Below the pieces are notes generated by a model. The model did not search any database, was not told the origin of the DNA, and worked only from the letters and a program-made list of their open reading frames with translations. Source: Pseudanabaena biceps (GTDB lineage: Bacteria; Cyanobacteriota; Cyanobacteriia; Pseudanabaenales; Pseudanabaenaceae). From it: a DNA stretch of 64,000 nucleotides. Position numbers and translations under genes: made by a program. Below, piece after piece: positions 55,262-64,000 of the stretch (its first letter is position 1; the number at the start of each line of letters is the position of its first letter). The stretch spans positions 248,001 through 312,000 of the forward strand of contig JAATWA010000001.1 in the NCBI GenBank assembly GCA_013361095.1, in the 5' to 3' direction.

Positions 55262-56200
55262 TTAGACAGCAGGACTAATCGGAATCCGTTTTAACAAATG
55301 ATATCTACAACCTGCGGCGAGAATATGCACCCGCAAATTATGAATGGTTAGAGGCGCAGAACCACTCACCCATAGTTGATTACTATAGGAAATCTCACCG
55401 GGATCAACCACAGTAACAGTCCCACGTCCTAACACACGCATCGTGTGATTTGGCTCAAAGATGGCTACCGTATCTTCATCAATACCAATACCAATTTTGT
55501 CTGGATGAGCCGCGATCGCTGTCATTAGACGCGCCATCCGATTTCGATTATGAAAATGTTGATCGACAATAATTTCAGGCAATATATTTAAACCTGTACT
55601 CATATTGACCAGCTCTTTGTGGGGAGACTCGCCGCTACTGCCGCCTGAAATCATGTGATAGCCCATCGCTGCCGCTCCTGCGCTGGTTCCTGCAAGCACT
55701 AAGCGACTCTCATCAATGCGCTTGGCGATCGTAATTGCAAATGGGGTATCGGCAATCAATCCACACAAACGTAGCTGATCCCCACCAGTCATAAATATGC
55801 CTGTAAACCGATCTACTAGAGCCTCAGCTTCAGGATAGTCATCACTAGGACGTTCGCGAATGTCTAAAACTTCAACGGCAGAGGCTCCCAGCTCAGTAAA
55901 AATATCATGATAAATCCGACCAATAATATCTGGCTCCCTAGAAGCACAAGGAATTATCGCAATGCGAGCTTGGGAGCCGCCAGAATTTTCTATAAAGGCT
56001 TTGAGAATCTTGCGGTCTTGGACTTTATCCTCTCCACCACCGATTACCATTACCGCCGACTTAATGATTTGAGTCATGCCCCTACTTATTGCCACATCTT
56101 CATCTAAATTCAGCATATTAGCAGATTGGTCAACAAATTTCTTGAGACGATTGATTAGGTCAAAGCCCTGACTCATTTTTTGTTCTTGCTGACTTGCCAA
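55262..56200 (-). CDS. cphB: cyanophycinase
   Basis: 312 residues, a serine peptidase of family S51. The nucleophile is S173 in LAGTSAGAAAMG. MTGGDQLRLCGLIADTP and VDQHFHNRNRMARL are family signatures. It cuts cyanophycin, the Asp-Arg storage polymer, to beta-Asp-Arg dipeptides. The usual enzyme is about 271 residues and starts near residue 43 here (SAVMVIGGGEDK). The N-terminal extension of about 40 residues is open and begins with an ATG; an internal ATG at residue 42 is an alternative start. Cyanophycin synthetase is not in the window. Confidence 0.92.
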   Translation of the reverse strand: MASQQEQKMSQGFDLINRLKKFVDQSANMLNLDEDVAISRGMTQIIKSAVMVIGGGEDKVQDRKILKAFIENSGGSQARIAIIPCASREPDIIGRIYHDIFTELGASAVEVLDIRERPSDDYPEAEALVDRFTGIFMTGGDQLRLCGLIADTPFAITIAKRIDESRLVLAGTSAGAAAMGYHMISGGSSGESPHKELVNMSTGLNILPEIIVDQHFHNRNRMARLMTAIAAHPDKIGIGIDEDTVAIFEPNHTMRVLGRGTVTVVDPGEISYSNQLWVSGSAPLTIHNLRVHILAAGCRYHLLKRIPISPAV

Positions 56201-56292
56201 TGGTTTCAGTTACCTCCATTGATGCTTATACGTTTAGCTACATAGCTATACCAATGCATCTACTCAAATTGTATAGCTTTTATCTGCCAAAA

Positions 56293-56343
56293 GCCAAAAG
56301 ATTTTAAAAGCGTTGCAAAGCAACGCTTTTAAAATCTTTTGGC
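56293..56343. repeat. palindrome GCCAAAAGATTTTAAAAGCG
   Basis: A perfect 51-base inverted repeat with a GCAAAGC centre, between a small helical protein gene and cphB. Confidence 0.85.
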
Positions 56344-56378
56344 TTGAGTTTAATCGCAAATCGCTATATTTGTCTATC

Positions 56379-56639
56379 TTAATCGTTTTGCCAACATTCA
56401 TTACTTAATAAGTCACAGACGCGATCGCGTAATAAATAGTGATTTTTTTCTAGCTCTCGTTCAATTTGACACCATTCGCGATCACGAAAAAATCGACAAA
56501 GATTATGGATTGGTTGACCGCGAGTAAGTTTTCCACTCTCTAGCAAATGTCTAGTCTCTTCTTGAATAGCGCCCATAGAATAATAAAGTGATTGCAACAT
56601 AATCAAACTCTCTATGTAGTTTTTTGTGCTTAATCTCAT
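56379..56639 (-). CDS. small helical protein, unknown function
   Basis: 86 residues, all helical in appearance (YIESLIMLQSLYYSMGAIQEETRHLL, then CRFFRDREWCQIERELEKN). No motif or membrane segment; three cysteines. It may start at residue 1 or at M14. It looks like a conserved small cytosolic cyanobacterial protein, but I cannot name it. Confidence 0.5.
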   Translation of the reverse strand: MRLSTKNYIESLIMLQSLYYSMGAIQEETRHLLESGKLTRGQPIHNLCRFFRDREWCQIERELEKNHYLLRDRVCDLLSNECWQND

Positions 56640-56795
56640 TTGTACTTAGCAACAAAGATTCAGTTTGACTTACATGATTATCTGTGTTTAAAAATACAAA
56701 CTGCGACCATCTTCTCATGTGTTTTTTAACACTACACAAAATTAAATAAAACGCAAAGTTTTGTAAGCACATCGCTTTGTGATGACTTAAAACCC

Positions 56796-56844
56796 AGAGA
56801 AAGTTTTGAAAGCGCGGCTCCGCCGCACTTTCAAAACTTTCTCT
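56796..56844. repeat. GAAAGCGCGGC palindrome
   Basis: AGAGAAAGTTTTGAAAGCGC and complement with one mismatch around GGCTCCGCC. Same family as 36-86. Confidence 0.8.
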
Positions 56845-56877
56845 ATAACTACGTCTAAGCCCCACTCTTTTGAGCAG

Positions 56878-56912
56878 CAAAACTAAAAATGGCTTCGCCA
56901 TTTTTAGTTTTG
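56878..56912. terminator. hairpin after livH
   Basis: CAAAACTAAAAATGGC and complement around TTC, three bases beyond the livH stop on the minus strand. The arms are the same as at 55115-55147. Confidence 0.7.
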
Positions 56913-56915
56913 CTA

Positions 56916-57872
56916 TTAAACTTTTTGGACATAGGTTTTACCAAGTAGTCCTTGAGGGCGTACTAGCAAAACGATAAAAAGTAGGGCAAAGGCGACAGCA
57001 TCTTTATATGCTGATTGGTCTGATGGCACAAAGGATTCTGCAACGCCCAATACAATTCCCCCAACTACAGCTCCAGGGATATTTCCTAAGCCACCCAAGA
57101 CGATCACGGCTAACCCCTTTAGCCCAAAGCCAATGCCAAAATAGGGACCCGCAATGCTCACACTCGAACCCACTAGCGTTCCTGCTAGACCTCCTAAGAA
57201 GCCAGACACAAAAAAGGTTAATACAATAAAAAAGTCAGTATTAATCCCCAATAGACTTGCTGTAGTTGCATCTTCGGCTACTGCTTTCATCGCTTTGCCA
57301 AGCTTGGTGAAATTAATGCCATAGGTGAGGATTGATAAAATCACGACTGACACTGCAAATATAATGATCTGGACTGTCCGAATAGCGATGGGTTTGTCAA
57401 TTGTGCCGAAATTGATTGCTGGGGGTAGGCTGCCATAGATATTGCTAGGAAAGCTGTAACTTTCGGCTCCCACTAGGTATTGGATCGTATTTACGATCGC
57501 TACAGCTAAACCCAGGCTAGAAACTAAGGTTAGTAATGAATCAGCTTGGCGATCGCGTAGAGGGCGAAAGGCAATCCGTTCGATTAGAATACTGATACAG
57601 CCCGTGAGGAGACTACTCACAAAAATGGCAATAAAAAATGGCAAATGGAATTGCTTGGGCAAAGATAGGTTGGCAAGGATGCCATTAAATCCAAATGCAC
57701 CTCCGCAAAGGACATAAGTAAAATATGCGCCAAGGGTAAACACGGCTCCGTGAGCAAAATTGATAATCCCTAAGATTGAAAAGATCAGAGTGTAACCAAG
57801 GGCAAAGATGGCGTAAACGCTACCAATTGATAGACCGTTCAAAAATTGTTGCAAGATTAACGAAAAGTCCAT
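56916..57872 (-). CDS. livH: LivH-type branched-chain/neutral amino acid ABC transporter permease
   Basis: 318 residues with eight or so membrane helices. N-terminal LQQFLNGLSIGSVYAIFALGY and GIINFAHGAVFTLGAY are typical LivH sequences, and the EAA-like loop is in VAEDATTASLLGI. In cyanobacteria the equivalent is NatD of the neutral amino acid system. No partner permease, ATPase or binding protein lies in the window, so partners are encoded elsewhere. The start is 11 bases from the start of the divergent C39-like gene. Confidence 0.92.
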   Translation of the reverse strand: MDFSLILQQFLNGLSIGSVYAIFALGYTLIFSILGIINFAHGAVFTLGAYFTYVLCGGAFGFNGILANLSLPKQFHLPFFIAIFVSSLLTGCISILIERIAFRPLRDRQADSLLTLVSSLGLAVAIVNTIQYLVGAESYSFPSNIYGSLPPAINFGTIDKPIAIRTVQIIIFAVSVVILSILTYGINFTKLGKAMKAVAEDATTASLLGINTDFFIVLTFFVSGFLGGLAGTLVGSSVSIAGPYFGIGFGLKGLAVIVLGGLGNIPGAVVGGIVLGVAESFVPSDQSAYKDAVAFALLFIVLLVRPQGLLGKTYVQKV

Positions 57873-57883
57873 GGGAGGTTTTG

Positions 57884-58618
57884 ATGGTTTTTTTAAAAAA
57901 TTTTACACTTGCATTTGTGCCGATCTTAATTGCTTTAGTGGCTGTGCCAAATACATCGGCGATCGCAACTCTCAGCCGCCCTCATGCTGTCAAATCAGAC
58001 TCCGAGCCAAAATTATTAGCAAGTGTTAGCAAACTTCAACCGATTCAATTGCCTGATACGGGCGCACAAAATGACGGATGGAGCTGCGGCCCCAACTCGG
58101 CGGCGCGAGTATTACGATATTACGGTCATGGGGTTGATTATGAAACGGTGAGAGCGGCGACTGACAAAAAACTATTCCTGCCACAAAAGTTTCGTAATCC
58201 CCTTAATAATCAATGGATAGAGGTACGCACAGGCACGCCTCCTGCCACGCTACAGCAAGTTATGCAACGTTGGGAAGGCGATCGCGTTAAAAAATCACCA
58301 CAAACTAGTTTTAGCAAGCTAATTAGCCTAGTCCAGTCTGGTAAACCCGCGATCGCGCTGGTGCGAGTTGGCGGTTTGTCGATCCCTTATGTTGGTGCAA
58401 TTCCTTATTTACATTGGATTGCGGTGACGGGTGTTGATGCTCAACGCCAACAGATTTATTACACCGACACTAATAGCCAAAGTTATTCATTGTCCTATCA
58501 AGATTTTCAAAATCGGTGGAATTTAGGTTTGGATCAGGATGTGAGTGTGGCGATCGCCAATATCCTAAAAAACAATGGTGTCGAAGCCAGAACAATTGTC
58601 TGGGTAGATCGCAGCTAA
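57884..58618 (+). CDS. exported C39-like cysteine peptidase
   Basis: 244 residues from the ATG at 57884, which has a GGGAGGT ribosome site; a longer frame upstream runs into the livH start and is rejected. Signal peptide at about 1-27. The peptidase_C39-like domain has the catalytic cysteine C68 in GWSCGPNSAARVL, the histidine in LHWIAVTGVD and an aspartate in YYTDTNS. Family members cleave after double glycine or act on cell-surface peptides. Substrate unknown. Confidence 0.8.
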   Translation: MVFLKNFTLAFVPILIALVAVPNTSAIATLSRPHAVKSDSEPKLLASVSKLQPIQLPDTGAQNDGWSCGPNSAARVLRYYGHGVDYETVRAATDKKLFLPQKFRNPLNNQWIEVRTGTPPATLQQVMQRWEGDRVKKSPQTSFSKLISLVQSGKPAIALVRVGGLSIPYVGAIPYLHWIAVTGVDAQRQQIYYTDTNSQSYSLSYQDFQNRWNLGLDQDVSVAIANILKNNGVEARTIVWVDRS

Positions 58619-58972
58619 AAAATTTAAAATCACCGACTAATTGCGCTTAGCCGACCCAAGAATCATTGTGGCGGCGCTAAGCACCGCCACAATGATTCTT
58701 GGGTCGGCTAAGATTTTGGGCTGGATGGCTTAATTTGAAGGATGAGAAATATTTTTTGGTAATTTGCCAAGTTTACTTGCTAAAGTCATTGATGTGGTGT
58801 GATTGATCAAGACTTAGCTCTCCTAATTTTTATTAAATTTACAAACTGAGTACTAAATTATTCTTTCTGCTTTTGAATAACTGGGCATAATTAAAAACCC
58901 AAAGATACTTGTGTATTGCGCGTTGTGCGTATACAGGACTTGAAGCAGAAAAAACTAGAAGCACTATTAACT
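58619..58972. other. gap with palindrome and a repeat end
   Basis: 354 bases: palindrome 58646-58712, then AT-rich DNA, then a TAAGTAG-family end near 58876 (AATAACTGGGCATAATTAAA) and an imperfect dyad near 58911-58934. It should hold the promoter of the TPR gene. Confidence 0.55.
58646..58712. repeat. 67-bp palindrome
   Basis: CTTAGCCGACCCAAGAATCA and complement around GCGGCGCTAAGCACCGC with one mismatch. It follows the C39-like gene. Confidence 0.85.
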
Positions 58973-60532
58973 ATGATCAAAACCGCACTTACTAAGATCG
59001 CAGTAGTAGGATTTTTTCCGCTAGTATGCAGTTTACAACCTGCTCTTACCCCGATCGCCCTAGCTCAAGAAGCTGCCTCAAATCTAGTCACCAAGACCCA
59101 AATAGCCCAATCAGATCCCCTTGCAAACACTCCAATTAAATTGGTGGAGCAAGCTAACTCACTTAGAGAACAAAATCAGCTAGATCGGGCTTTGGCTCTA
59201 TATCGCCAAGCGATCGCCACTAATCCTAATTTTGTCCCTGCTTACTATGGTTTGGGTGTCGCATTGCGTCAGAGGGGGGATATCCAAGGCGCTATTGATG
59301 CCCATCAACGTGCGATCGCCATCGACAAAAACTATATCCTTGCTTACTACGGGCTAGGAATTGCGCTTTATCAAAAAGGGGATGCTGATGGTGCGATTAA
59401 TGCCTACACCCAATTTATCCAAAAAAGCAAAGCCGACACTAATCTTGCACCTGCCTACTACAATCTAGGGCTGGCTCATGATCGCCGCCGCAATACTGAA
59501 GGCGCGATCGCCTCATTTCGTAAAGCCATTGAGTTTGATCCGCAATACGCCCTTGCCTATAACGGTCTAGGCACAGTGCTGCGGCGACAAGGTAATCGCA
59601 AAGAAGCGATCGCCTCCTACCGCAAAGCGATCGAGCTTGCTCCCCAATATGCAGTTGCCCATTTTGCTTTAGGAATATCTTTTTATGAAGATCGCGACTA
59701 TGGCAATGCGATCGCTGCCTATCAAAAGGTCATCGACATTGACGCTAATTTCCCTAATGTTTATTACAACCTTGGGCTTGCCTATAACCAGATAAATGAT
59801 CGCAAAAATGCGATCGCCACTTTCCAAAAAGCTAGTCAGCAAGATCCTCGCAATGCTGATGTATATGCAGCTCTGGGTAGTGCCTTATTGCGTGAAGATA
59901 ACATTCCTGAAGCAGTAGTTGCCTTTCAGCGTAGTACGGAAATTAATCCTAAATTAGCTAGCACCTTCAACGGATTAGGCTTAGCTCTGCGTCGCCAAGG
60001 TCGTCTCGAAGAAGCGATCGCAGCTTATGATCGTTCACTGGAGATCGACCCCAAATATGCGGCAGCCTATAACAACCTCGGACGCGTACTATCAGATCAA
60101 AATCGTACCCCAGAGGCTATTGAAGCTTTCAAAAAAGCGATCGCCATTGATGGTCGTAATGCAGTTGCTTACAGCAACCTTGGCAATCTTTTACGTTCTC
60201 AAGGTAATAGTGATGACGCGATCGCCGCTTTTAAAAAGACGATTGAGATTGGCAAAGAAGATCTTTGGATTGACTACACTAGTCTCGGTCTAGCCTATGC
60301 CGATCGGGGTAGGCTCGGAGAAGCGCAGGATGCCTATTTCAAAGCATTGTCCTTAAATGCTGATTTTGCCAAAGCGCATTTTGGACTCGGAGCTTTGTAT
60401 ACCCTCAAGGGTGACGTAAGTAATGCTATTCGTGCCTATCGAGATGCACTCAAGCTTTACGAAGAGAGTCGGGATGTGGAGTGGATCAAGCGCACTCAAC
60501 AAGCAATTCAAGCTTTACAAGGTATCACCTAA
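58973..60532 (+). CDS. exported TPR-repeat protein
   Basis: 519 residues from the ATG at 58973. A signal peptide (about 1-33, ending ALAQ) is followed by a linker and about 12 tandem TPR units from about 55 to 510, with the consensus LGxALxxxGxxxxAIxxYxxAI. TPR proteins act as scaffolds; outside the cytoplasm they often help outer-membrane or pilus assembly, or photosystem biogenesis. The specific partner is unknown. It converges on thrC through a shared terminator. Confidence 0.82.
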   Translation: MIKTALTKIAVVGFFPLVCSLQPALTPIALAQEAASNLVTKTQIAQSDPLANTPIKLVEQANSLREQNQLDRALALYRQAIATNPNFVPAYYGLGVALRQRGDIQGAIDAHQRAIAIDKNYILAYYGLGIALYQKGDADGAINAYTQFIQKSKADTNLAPAYYNLGLAHDRRRNTEGAIASFRKAIEFDPQYALAYNGLGTVLRRQGNRKEAIASYRKAIELAPQYAVAHFALGISFYEDRDYGNAIAAYQKVIDIDANFPNVYYNLGLAYNQINDRKNAIATFQKASQQDPRNADVYAALGSALLREDNIPEAVVAFQRSTEINPKLASTFNGLGLALRRQGRLEEAIAAYDRSLEIDPKYAAAYNNLGRVLSDQNRTPEAIEAFKKAIAIDGRNAVAYSNLGNLLRSQGNSDDAIAAFKKTIEIGKEDLWIDYTSLGLAYADRGRLGEAQDAYFKALSLNADFAKAHFGLGALYTLKGDVSNAIRAYRDALKLYEESRDVEWIKRTQQAIQALQGIT

Positions 60533-60565
60533 ATAAAAAACGCCGCTATGCGGCGTTTTTTATTT
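60531..60565. terminator. bidirectional terminator between TPR gene and thrC
   Basis: AAATAAAAAACGCCGC TAT GCGGCGTTTTTTATTT: perfect stem with A and T tracts on either side, shared by two convergent genes. Confidence 0.92.
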
Positions 60566-61667
60566 AGAATCCCATAACCTTGGCGACACTGGTGATATCT
60601 GGAGATACCCCCTTATGCAGTTTTTCCGCCCCCGCACAGGCGATCGCTGTATCGGGATCTTTGATGCCATTACCAGTCAGCACACAAACAATCGTTGCTC
60701 CTGAAGGAATTTGATCGCTGACCTTAAGTAAACCTGCGACTGAAGCGGCACTGGCGGGTTCACAGAAGATACCCTCTTCTCCTGCTAAAAATTTATAGGC
60801 TGAGAGAATTTCTATGTCAGTAACACTATGGAAAGCGCCGCCACTTTCTTCACGGACATTTAGCGCCTTTGTCCAGTTGGCAGGATTTCCAATTCTGATG
60901 GCAGTGGCGATCGTCTCTGGTTTTTCAAACACATGTCCTGTAACCAATGGCGCAGAACCCGCCGCCTGAAAACCCATCATTTTCGGCAATTTCTTCGACT
61001 TCCCCGAAGCATAATACTGATTAAAGCCCATCCAATAGGCTGAGATATTGCCAGCATTTCCCATCGGAATACACAGCCAATCAGGAGCCTCACCGAGCGC
61101 CTCGATTAATTCAAACGCCGCCGTTTTTTGCCCTTCTAAGCGATAGGGATTGACGGAATTAACTAGTGTGATCGGGAATTTTTCTGACATTTCTCGCACG
61201 ATCGTTAAGGCTTGATCAAAGTTACCGTCGATCGCAATTACTTCCGCCCCATAGATCAGTGCTTGCCCTAACTTACCCAACGCAATTTTGCCGTCAGGAA
61301 TTAACACAAATGCCTTCATGCCACCACGTTTGGCATAGGCTGCTGCTGCTGCCGACGTGTTGCCAGTACTGGCACAGATCACCGCCTCAGAGCCAGCTTC
61401 CTTTGCCTTAGAAATCGCCATAGTCATGCCGCGATCCTTAAAGCTACCCGTTGGGTTCAACCCATCGTATTTGAGCAGCACCTTGATATTTCGCCCTAGT
61501 CTCTCACTCAAGGCGATCGCAGGAATTAATGGAGTATTACCTTCATGCAAAGTCACAATCGGAGTTTGGTCTGTAACTGGCAAATAATCTGCATAGCGGC
61601 ATATCAATCCAGGCCAACCATTGGGAACTGTTGAGGTAGGGTAGAGATCAAGACGAGTATCAATCAC
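60564..61667 (-). CDS. thrC: threonine synthase
   Basis: 367 residues, the compact PLP type. The PLP lysine is K77 in [10 protein letters not shown] and the phosphate loop is [10 protein letters not shown]. It turns O-phosphohomoserine into threonine. Related cyanobacterial enzymes have the same length. The gene converges on the TPR protein gene. Confidence 0.94.
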   Translation of the reverse strand: MIDTRLDLYPTSTVPNGWPGLICRYADYLPVTDQTPIVTLHEGNTPLIPAIALSERLGRNIKVLLKYDGLNPTGSFKDRGMTMAISKAKEAGSEAVICASTGNTSAAAAAYAKRGGMKAFVLIPDGKIALGKLGQALIYGAEVIAIDGNFDQALTIVREMSEKFPITLVNSVNPYRLEGQKTAAFELIEALGEAPDWLCIPMGNAGNISAYWMGFNQYYASGKSKKLPKMMGFQAAGSAPLVTGHVFEKPETIATAIRIGNPANWTKALNVREESGGAFHSVTDIEILSAYKFLAGEEGIFCEPASAASVAGLLKVSDQIPSGATIVCVLTGNGIKDPDTAIACAGAEKLHKGVSPDITSVAKVMGF

Positions 61668-61771
61668 GCTTTCTTTGGGGCTATAAAAACTTGTTAATTG
61701 TGATATCTAGTTTAGCTCTATAGCAGCTTGAAAATCTAGCCTCAAGACAGACTCTCAGCAATTCTTGTCAT

Positions 61772-61808
61772 AAATCAAGTAGCGGTGCTTTACACCGCCA
61801 CTTGATTT
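61772..61808. repeat. palindrome after rca
   Basis: AAATCAAGTAGCGGTG around CTTTA with complement, overlapping by a few bases the gap after the rca stop at 61811. A likely terminator for rca. Confidence 0.75.
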
Positions 61809-61810
61809 CT

Positions 61811-62701
61811 CTAGATGACATGACCCGTAGGCATATATTCTTGGATCAAGTTACGCTGACTAACCCGATCAGCTTCTGCTAATAGGCGATCGCCTGCTTC
61901 TTTAAGGGTTCGCATATCAAAGGTGGGTGGACGAAATTCGGGTGGTGCTTCAGTGCTATTTACCAAGCGTAAAGACAGGCGATCAAAACCAATCTCATAG
62001 ACAAACTTGCGTACCTGTTCGTCATACAAACTTGATCGCAAAGAGCTAAAGAAATCAATCGAGCGATCAGGATACATATCTACTAATCTCTCGATTTCCC
62101 ATTGGGGAATCCCATCGGGCTCAAAAATGCCGCTCACAATGCCAATGCGATCATTGCGATCGGGTTGCCAAAAAAACTTATCCATCCGCCCATCTCTGAC
62201 CAATGGGGCATATAAAGTTGAGAAATCATTGCCCGTAACAATAATTGGTATACGCCTAATCGGATTGCTGTCGTAGCTGCCTGGTAGCTGCACATTAGTG
62301 GGATTGTCAGCAATGTTCATCAAAGTCGCATTGACCAACTGCGTATTTACGGTATATTGCGTCGTCGAGTCAACCCTACCTGCCCCTGCGTCCAGATCAT
62401 TGATCAAGAGCGCACACATTTTGCCCCGCACCTTAACCAACTCCGCCGCCTCACGGTAGCGCATTCTAATCAACCGAGCAGGGTCGCCAGCATCAGGACT
62501 TTCTAGCTCACCACCCGACATCCGAATCGGATCAATGCCTAGTTTTTTAAAAGCTAATTCACACTGAAATGACTTACCCTCACCCTTTCCGCCATGAATT
62601 CCCAAGAGGAGCGGTACATTGACATTGGGCAATTTCATGAAGTTTTTGGCAAAATGAACCGCCAGCTTATCCAAAAAACGTGGTGAAATGTAGTAAGACA
62701 T
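61811..62701 (-). CDS. rca: Rubisco activase
   Basis: 296 residues of AAA+ type. Walker A GIHGGKGEGKS at 34-44 and Walker B LLINDLDAGAG; the overall sequence matches plant and cyanobacterial Rca. The C-terminal small-subunit-like domain found in some cyanobacteria (for example Nostoc) is absent, so this is the short form. Rca removes inhibitory sugar phosphates from Rubisco. It is divergent from rbcL across a 1-kb gap, which supports the assignment. Confidence 0.9.
   Translation of the reverse strand: MSYYISPRFLDKLAVHFAKNFMKLPNVNVPLLLGIHGGKGEGKSFQCELAFKKLGIDPIRMSGGELESPDAGDPARLIRMRYREAAELVKVRGKMCALLINDLDAGAGRVDSTTQYTVNTQLVNATLMNIADNPTNVQLPGSYDSNPIRRIPIIVTGNDFSTLYAPLVRDGRMDKFFWQPDRNDRIGIVSGIFEPDGIPQWEIERLVDMYPDRSIDFFSSLRSSLYDEQVRKFVYEIGFDRLSLRLVNSTEAPPEFRPPTFDMRTLKEAGDRLLAEADRVSQRNLIQEYMPTGHVI

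Positions 62702-64000
<1,299 letters not shown>

Noticed and set aside
57776..57883. Longer start for the C39-like protein
   Set aside because: The extra residues overlap livH coding sequence in antisense, and the ATG at 57884 has a good ribosome site followed by a signal peptide.

Overview
The window is chromosomal DNA of a cyanobacterium. It carries rbcL and a Rubisco activase, phycocyanobilin:ferredoxin oxidoreductase (pcyA), petN, cyanophycinase, dark-operative protochlorophyllide reductase genes and a PilH/PilI/PilJ/PilL-type phototaxis and motility cluster. It is also dense in the cyanobacterial HIP1 octamer GCGATCGC. The gene content and the abundance of long intergenic palindromes would fit a Pseudanabaena-like lineage, but that placement is an inference. 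Coding density is high and genes lie on both strands. Almost every intergenic gap holds one or more long, nearly perfect palindromes.

Layout. 1-5.1 kb: universal stress protein, cysteine synthase with an overlapping MutT, a TPR membrane protein, a four-cysteine small protein and the YifB/ComM ATPase. 5.5-15.2 kb: a chemotaxis-like operon of CheY-type regulator, CheW, TPR-linked MCP and a giant 2023-residue hybrid CheA whose centre is about 1,100 residues of acidic linker with repeated DFF motifs. 15.3-18.6 kb: an accessory patch with one intact toxin-antitoxin pair, a second pair whose toxin is frameshifted, a lone MNT-type nucleotidyltransferase, DUF29 and Uma2 proteins, and the 3' remnant of a probable type ISP restriction-modification gene beside a TA-flanked MITE. 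18.8-21.4 kb: recN and pcyA.

21.6-26.6 kb: cobI-cobH-cobG-cobW and a hupE-type cobalt permease gene preceded by a cobalamin riboswitch, so B12 synthesis and probable cobalt uptake lie together. 26.8-35.8 kb: metallophosphoesterase, ddl, topA, a thioredoxin-like protein, a glycosyltransferase and a long RluA-type pseudouridine synthase. 35.86-37.33 kb: a complete ISAs1-type insertion sequence that split one of the palindromes. 37.4-47.7 kb: selO, an ACT-domain protein, nrdR, a GNAT protein, petN, a 42-residue membrane peptide, ribBA, pheA and ftsH.

47.9-51.9 kb: chlN-chlB-chlL. All three proteins look like the BchN/BchB/BchL of purple bacteria rather than typical cyanobacterial ChlN/ChlB/ChlL, and the N-B-L order is also that of purple bacteria. 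This suggests replacement by horizontal transfer and is the most striking observation here. 51.9-64 kb: hicBA, a His-rich COG0523 metallochaperone, tRNA-Arg(CCG), small membrane proteins, cyanophycinase, a LivH-type permease divergent from a C39-like protease, a secreted TPR protein, thrC, Rubisco activase, and the 5' end of rbcL running off the window behind a 1-kb leader.
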